Origin: Pseudomonas rhodesiae
GTDB lineage: Bacteria > Pseudomonadota > Gammaproteobacteria > Pseudomonadales > Pseudomonadaceae
Assembly (NCBI RefSeq): GCF_007858255.1
Contig: NZ_VFEU01000032.1
Coordinates: forward strand, 1 to 56,082
Reading direction: 5' to 3'
Length of the DNA: 56,082 nt
Below the pieces are notes generated by a model that saw only the letters and a program-made list of their open reading frames with translations, ran no database searches and was not told the DNA's origin. Made by a program: the position numbers and the translations under genes. Numbering within the stretch: the first letter of the stretch is position 1; each line of letters starts with the position of its first letter. This document shows positions 52,701-56,082 of this stretch, one piece after another.

Positions 52701-52787
52701 ACCTTGCTGACGCTGCTGTTCCTGCCGGCGCTGTATGTGGCGTGGTACAAGATTCGCGAGCCCAAGCCTGAAGAAAAAACCGTTTAG
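49728..52787 (+). CDS. triC: RND efflux transporter (TriC-like)
   Basis: 1019 residues, typical RND length: 12 membrane segments in two halves and two large periplasmic loops. The N-terminus reads LSDWALKHQSFVWYLMFVAL rather than the F-I-x-R-P of MexB-type pumps, and the proton-relay region is GLLVDDAMITVEM. It exports drugs or lipophilic agents by proton antiport. No outer-membrane gene follows, so it likely borrows a TolC/OpmH-type channel. Confidence 0.9.
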   Translation: MKGSFNLSDWALKHQSFVWYLMFVALLMGVFSYMNLGREEDPSFTIKTMVIQTRWPGATQEETLKQVTDRIEKKLEELDSLDYVKSYTRPGESTVFVFLKDTTSAKAIPEIWYQVRKKIDDIRGTFPQGLQGPSFNDEFGDVFGSVYAFTGDGLSMRQLRDYVEQVRAEIRAVPGLGKVEMIGQQDEVIYLNFSTRKLAALGIDQRQVVQSLQSQNAVTPAGVIEAGPERISVRTSGQFASEKDLADVNLRLNDRFYRLADIAEISRGYVDPARPMFRFNGQPAIGLAIAMQKGGNIQSFGKALHERMDELTADLPVGVGVHKVSDQAEVVEEAVGGFTSALFEAVIIVLVVSFISLGLRAGLVVACSIPLVLALVFVFMEYSGITMQRVSLGALIIALGLLVDDAMITVEMMITRLEKGETKAQAATYAYTSTAFPMLTGTLVTVAGFVPIGLNASSAGEYTFTLFAVIAVAMLVSWVVAVLFAPVIGVHILSANVKPHNAEPGRIGRGFNRGMLWAMRNRWWAIGITVGLFVASVFSMQFVQNQFFPSSDRPEILVDLNLPQNASINETRKAVDRLEAIIKDDPDIARWSTYIGQGAIRFYLPLDQQLENPYYAQLVIVSKGLEERGALIARLQKRLRDDFVGIGSYVQPLEMGPPVGRPIQYRVSGKDTDQVRKHAIELATLLDKNTHLGEIIYDWNEPGKVLRIDIAQDKARQLGLSSEDVAQLMNSVVSGASVTQVHDDIYLINVVGRAEDAERGTPETLQNLQIVTPNGTSIPLLAFATVRYELEQPLVWRRDRLPTITIKASVRDEMQPTDLVKQLKPEIDKFSAGLPVGYKVATGGTVEESGKAQGPIASVVPLMLFLMATFLMIQLHSVQKMFLVASVAPLGLIGVVLALIPTGTPMGFVAILGILALIGIIIRNSVILVTQIDAYERDGYTPWDAVVEATEHRRRPILLTAAAASLGMIPIAREVFWGPMAYAMIGGIIIATLLTLLFLPALYVAWYKIREPKPEEKTV

Positions 52788-52789
52788 AA

Positions 52790-52964
52790 ATGGGGGAGGG
52801 GGCTTGCACTAATGCCAGTCGCCCTCCTCAGTATTGACTGAAAGAACCGGCTCAAAATGTGGGAGGGGGCTTGCCCCCGATAGCAGTGGTTCAGCCAGCC
52901 CAGCTATCACTGACGCATCGCTATCGAGTGCAAGCTGAATCGTCGCACCACCCCCTCCACGTTT
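52790..52964. repeat. Cluster of REP units after triC
   Basis: A decayed unit at 52790-52808 (GGGGGAGGGGGCTTGCA), a complete one at 52856-52881 (AATGTGGGAGGGGGCTTGCC then CCCGAT), and half of the GTCGAATCGTCGCACC type at 52933-52964 (GAATCGTCGCACCACCCCCT). The 259 bp between triC and the next gene hold only these repeats. Confidence 0.8.
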
Positions 52965-53046
52965 GATCGTCATCAGGGCATTTGTTACCCCCGTCTGCCG
53001 TTGAGTGTTTTACCCTCTTGGTCTCACTCTTCAACGGTTGCCCACC

Positions 53047-55233
53047 ATGAACCGTCTGCGTCTTACCCTGCTGGTCTTCTGCTTGCTGTCGCCCATGGCG
53101 TTTGCCGGCGCCCTATTGGAAAACACGCTGTGGCGCGTCGAACTGGACCCCGCCACCCTGGCGCTGCGGGTGACACCGTCGGGTCAGGCCAGTGTGCAAG
53201 CCTCCAGCGGCGTCACCGCGCATGCCGTCAGCGACTTGCAAAGCAGCGCCGAGCAAGCGAGCTGGCAGTGGGACAACGGCGCCTATCGCCTCAGCGCACG
53301 CCTTGAGCAACGCGAGTTGCTGCTGAGCATCACCGCGCGCGAAGCAGGGCATTTGGCATTGCTGCAACAACCGGCAGGGGCCATGGGCAACGGACTAATC
53401 TGGCCGTTGGCCGAAGGGCATTACGTGCCCACCGGCAATGCGGTATGGCAAGCGTTCCTGCTGGAGCAGGGCGCGTTCAACACCACCCAGGACCTCAGTC
53501 TGCCGCTGTGGGGTATGGATCACGGCGGTTTCACGCTGAACTGGCTGCTCACCAACCCCTACAACAACCGCCTGCAATGGCAAGCTGAAGGTGCCGGTGT
53601 GGGGTTGGCGCTGGCCCATGAATTCACCGCGCTGGCCCCCAATACCCCAATGACCCTGCGCCTGTACCTGGGCGATGCGGACCCCCTCGCCGGCGCCAAA
53701 CGCTATCGTCAATGGCTGGTCGAGCAGGGCCGTTATGAGACGCTCGACGCCAAGCTGCAACAGACCCCCGAAGCGCAGAAACTGCTGGGCGCCAGCCACG
53801 TCTACCTGTGGGGTAATGACCTGTTGGCGCCGGACGATGTGCGTGACTGGCCGCTGTTGCTCAAGCAACTGCGCGCCCATGCACTCAAGGCGTTGTTGGA
53901 CAAGGAAGCCACGCAGATCCTGGCGCAATCCCGCCCGTTGAATCCCTACGAGCAGAGCGTGGTGCTGCGCAGCCTCAACGCGGCGATCAATAAAAAGGCG
54001 CGGCAGAGTTGGCAAGTCGACGAGCCGGACATGACCCGGCTGGCCGCACGTTATGGCGAGCTGCGCGCAGAACTGGCCGTGGCGTTCGCCGGGGCGTTGA
54101 GCGCCGACCCGGCCACCTGGGGCGGCAAGGCCCTTCAAACCCTGCGCAACAGCGGCCTGCCGCGTTTGCTGGTGACCCTGGGCGAAGGCTGGGAGGGCGG
54201 CCTCTGGCACCCCGAAGCGATTCGCGCCGCAGTGCAGGCCGGCTACTTGATGGCCCCTTACGACTCCTACGAAACTGCACTGTCGGCCACGGAAAACCCG
54301 GACTGGACCACCGCCCACCTGGGCCGCAAGGCGTATCGCGACTGCGCCATTGTGTTGCGGGACGGCACACCCAAGAGCGGCTTCCAGAAATCCGGCCACT
54401 ACACCGACCCGCGCTGCATGCGGCCGCTGCTGGAGGCGCGAGTGAAGGCAGTGCAGGCTAAGGCCGGTTTCAATGCCTGGTTTCTGGACGCCTACGCCAC
54501 CAGCATGCTGTTCGACAGCTACCGCGCTGGCGCGCCGATGACCCAGGCGCAAAACGCCGCGGGTAAGATCGACGCCGTGCGCTGGCTCAATACCGTGCTG
54601 AAGTTACCCACAGGTTCCGAAGACGGTAACGCCGTCACCGCCCAGGGCATCCTGTTCGCCCATGGCATGCAGACGCCGGTGCTTGGTTGGGGCGACCGTG
54701 AGATGACCCAGGACAAGCAGTCGCCGTACTACGTCGGCAACTGGTACCCGCCCGAACAACCGGCGGTGTTTTTCAAGCCGGTGCCATTGAAAGCGTCGCT
54801 GCGCAGCGTGTATTTCGATCCGACCCTGCGCCTGCCGTTATATCAGGCGGTGTTCCATGGCTCGGTGATCACCACCCATCACTGGTTGTTCGACAGCCTC
54901 AAACTGAGCAACGTACGGGCCGAGAACGAACTGACGCAACTGCTCTACAACGTGCCGCCGCTGTATCACCTGAGCGCCGCCACCCTGGCGCAGCGCTTGC
55001 CGGCGATCCAGCGCCAGGACGGGTTTTTCCGTCCGTTGCACCAGCGCCTGGCGACCCAGGCCATGACTGATTTTCGTTGGCTGACGACGGATCGGCAGCT
55101 GCAACAGACCACCTTTGCCGATGGCACGCGGTTGGTGGCGAATTTCTCCGCTACCGGAAGAGAAGGCTATGCCCCGCGCAGTGTCACCGCACTGCGGGTG
55201 GGGGAGGCGCCGGTGGTGTATCAGGTGCAGTAG
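53047..55233 (+). CDS. Secreted glycoside-hydrolase-like protein
   Basis: 728 residues. Signal peptide (LTLLVFCLLSPMAFA), an N-terminal beta-rich part (about 20-230), and a probable TIM-barrel part (about 250-600) with LLVTLGEGWEGGLWHPEAI, YDSYETAL, GFNAWFLDAYATSMLFDSY and ILFAHGMQTPVLGWGDREM. Conserved-looking acids are D in FLDAYA and E in TLGEGWEG; these fit a distant relation to GH101/DUF5696-type glycosidases. Substrate unknown. The ATG at 53047 is used for the signal peptide; a start at 53005 is not likely. Alone in its unit, flanked by REP repeats. Confidence 0.75.
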   Translation: MNRLRLTLLVFCLLSPMAFAGALLENTLWRVELDPATLALRVTPSGQASVQASSGVTAHAVSDLQSSAEQASWQWDNGAYRLSARLEQRELLLSITAREAGHLALLQQPAGAMGNGLIWPLAEGHYVPTGNAVWQAFLLEQGAFNTTQDLSLPLWGMDHGGFTLNWLLTNPYNNRLQWQAEGAGVGLALAHEFTALAPNTPMTLRLYLGDADPLAGAKRYRQWLVEQGRYETLDAKLQQTPEAQKLLGASHVYLWGNDLLAPDDVRDWPLLLKQLRAHALKALLDKEATQILAQSRPLNPYEQSVVLRSLNAAINKKARQSWQVDEPDMTRLAARYGELRAELAVAFAGALSADPATWGGKALQTLRNSGLPRLLVTLGEGWEGGLWHPEAIRAAVQAGYLMAPYDSYETALSATENPDWTTAHLGRKAYRDCAIVLRDGTPKSGFQKSGHYTDPRCMRPLLEARVKAVQAKAGFNAWFLDAYATSMLFDSYRAGAPMTQAQNAAGKIDAVRWLNTVLKLPTGSEDGNAVTAQGILFAHGMQTPVLGWGDREMTQDKQSPYYVGNWYPPEQPAVFFKPVPLKASLRSVYFDPTLRLPLYQAVFHGSVITTHHWLFDSLKLSNVRAENELTQLLYNVPPLYHLSAATLAQRLPAIQRQDGFFRPLHQRLATQAMTDFRWLTTDRQLQQTTFADGTRLVANFSATGREGYAPRSVTALRVGEAPVVYQVQ

Positions 55234-55506
55234 ATGTGGGAGGGGGCTTGCCCGATAGCATTGTCAAGTCGTGTGTCGGCTTATAACTGTCGCTACGGGT
55301 TTATTGGAAAAACAGGTCAGCTTTGTTATGCGCCTGTCTGTGTTTGTGTTTAAAATAACGGGGTGGGGAATTCTGTCTCCCGCCCCGTCCTGATGGTATT
55401 AACCAGCGTCGTAATTAATCTGCTGGTCTGAGTTTCTATAATAGTGTGCTTAAGGTTTCCCGAAAAGCACATTTGCTGCCATAAGAATGCGCAGTTCGGG
55501 AGTTTT
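55234..55506. other. Intergenic region with REP remnant and terminator
   Basis: A truncated REP unit (55234-55257) stands right after the glycosidase stop. A hairpin at 55358-55388 serves the minus-strand gene on the right. The rest is AT-rich without a gene. Confidence 0.6.
55358..55388 (-). terminator. Terminator of the right-edge gene
   Basis: ACGGGGTGGG and CCCGCCCCGT form a stem with one mismatch; on the minus strand it is followed by TATTTTAAAC. It lies about 120 nt after the stop of the gene at the right edge. Confidence 0.6.
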
Positions 55507-56082
55507 TTATACTTCCTCTATTAATATGTCTTTAATGGTATATTTGTTTGAGACGCTGTATGCGTTGGTTATCACGAATCTTGTTGTTGAGGATGCTGAT
55601 GCATTTGCTATATATGTGTAAGTGTCGCTTGTTGTTGTTGAAGTTGTTACTGTCATGGCCGCGGATGTGGACGACCCAATTCGGAGCGCGAGGTGACGGT
55701 AGCTAATTCCTTTGTAAGCAGTGATGCTGATTCTGTAGCGCTTTCCTGGGACGGTGTTGATGTCCTTATATATAACCTCATAACCAGTGGAATTGGTAAC
55801 AATGGCTAGTTCTTTACTGCCAGTATTACCAGTGATAGTCGCGGTATAATGTCCGGAGCCTCTTATCCAATCATTCATTCCGCTCTCAAAGTCCGTGTAG
55901 TCACCCGCTGAGCGCGTACTAATTATGTAGGCGGTTGGCCGGAAGGGTACGGCTTTTGATCTATCTGTACTTCCATCAAACGTCACCGCACAACTAACCG
56001 TGATCTCCTGATTATTCGGCAACGCCGCCAACCAGGTGCGCAGCACCGTCTTATTCGCCAGGCCATTGTTGGCTTCCAGTGA
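55507..56082 (-). CDS. C-terminal part of a probable large surface or repeat protein, cut by window edge
   Basis: The frame is open through the right edge, so only the last 191 residues are seen. It starts within a repeat-like segment (LEANNGLANKTVLRTWLAAL; NNQEITVSCAVTFDGSTDRS) that I associate with Ig-like repeat proteins of fluorescent pseudomonads. The C-terminal part (about 140 residues) is rich in Ser and Thr, with a galactose-binding/CBM-like look (DFESGMNDWIRGSGHY; GKRYRISITAYKG). The 3' half is AT-rich compared with its neighbours, suggesting domain gain by transfer. Confidence 0.6.
   Translation of the reverse strand, partial: SLEANNGLANKTVLRTWLAALPNNQEITVSCAVTFDGSTDRSKAVPFRPTAYIISTRSAGDYTDFESGMNDWIRGSGHYTATITGNTGSKELAIVTNSTGYEVIYKDINTVPGKRYRISITAYKGISYRHLALRIGSSTSAAMTVTTSTTTSDTYTYIANASASSTTRFVITNAYSVSNKYTIKDILIEEV

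Noticed and set aside
26233..55257. GTGGGAGGGG palindromes as a CRISPR array
   Set aside because: They are scattered singly or in inverted pairs between genes with no regular spacers; they are REP/REPIN elements.

Overview
The window looks like a chromosome segment from a Pseudomonas of the P. fluorescens group. Evidence for this is the order desaturase - PAS/GGDEF/EAL - oscA - sbp - cysT - cysW - cysA, which as I recall matches PA0286-PA0280 of P. aeruginosa in reverse; gabD/gabT; a triABC-type pump with two adaptor genes; and many GTGGGAGGGG-type REP/REPIN repeats. Most of the window is GC-rich, but the first 8 kb is visibly AT-rich.

Left part (1 to about 16.1 kb): an integrated element of the P4 satellite / integrative-element kind. 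It abuts the 3' end of a tRNA-Arg(CCG) gene (16102-16178, minus). It holds a P4-type tyrosine integrase, a chain of small genes joined by ATGA overlaps, an AlpA-type regulator, and a Toprim + DUF927 primase-helicase whose long leader carries what looks like a C4 / P4-CI-type antisense RNA, a U7 attenuator and two target repeats. No capsid, terminase or conjugation gene is visible. The far left end lies outside the window. Its cargo, on the opposite strand, is one giant gene (344-7900, 2518 aa) that joins a complete DnaG-like primase core (CHC2 zinc finger, Toprim_N, Toprim), a reverse transcriptase with YVDD, a long helical region and a C-terminal nitrilase-fold domain with a Glu-Lys-Cys triad. 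RT-nitrilase fusions are known phage-defence proteins (DRT type 1 / UG families); the extra primase core makes this the best candidate in the window for an undescribed system.

Right part (16.2-56 kb): ordinary core genome. It has an AaeXAB-like efflux operon (DUF1656, HlyD, FUSC) with a divergent AraC regulator; GABA catabolism (gabD, gabT); a receiver-HDOD protein and two c-di-GMP proteins; a DesA-like desaturase; the sulfate-starvation cluster (oscA, sbp, cysTWA); small housekeeping and regulatory genes (DUF962, Crp/Fnr, a secreted transthyretin-like protein, a GlcG-like protein, a lone receiver domain, AraC plus a second desaturase, HIT, MFS plus LysR); a second sulfur/amino-acid uptake cluster (hydrolase, a degenerate sigma-54 activator, MetQ-like protein, a polar amino-acid ABC transporter); the triABC-like RND pump; a secreted glycosidase-like protein; and the end of an AT-rich surface-protein-like gene cut by the window edge.

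Two sulfur-type loci (oscA and the 41.5-kb hydrolase) share an identical 11-mer and similar AT-rich flanks upstream, which suggests common control, possibly by CysB. All calls are from reading the sequence and remembered family features; no database search was possible.
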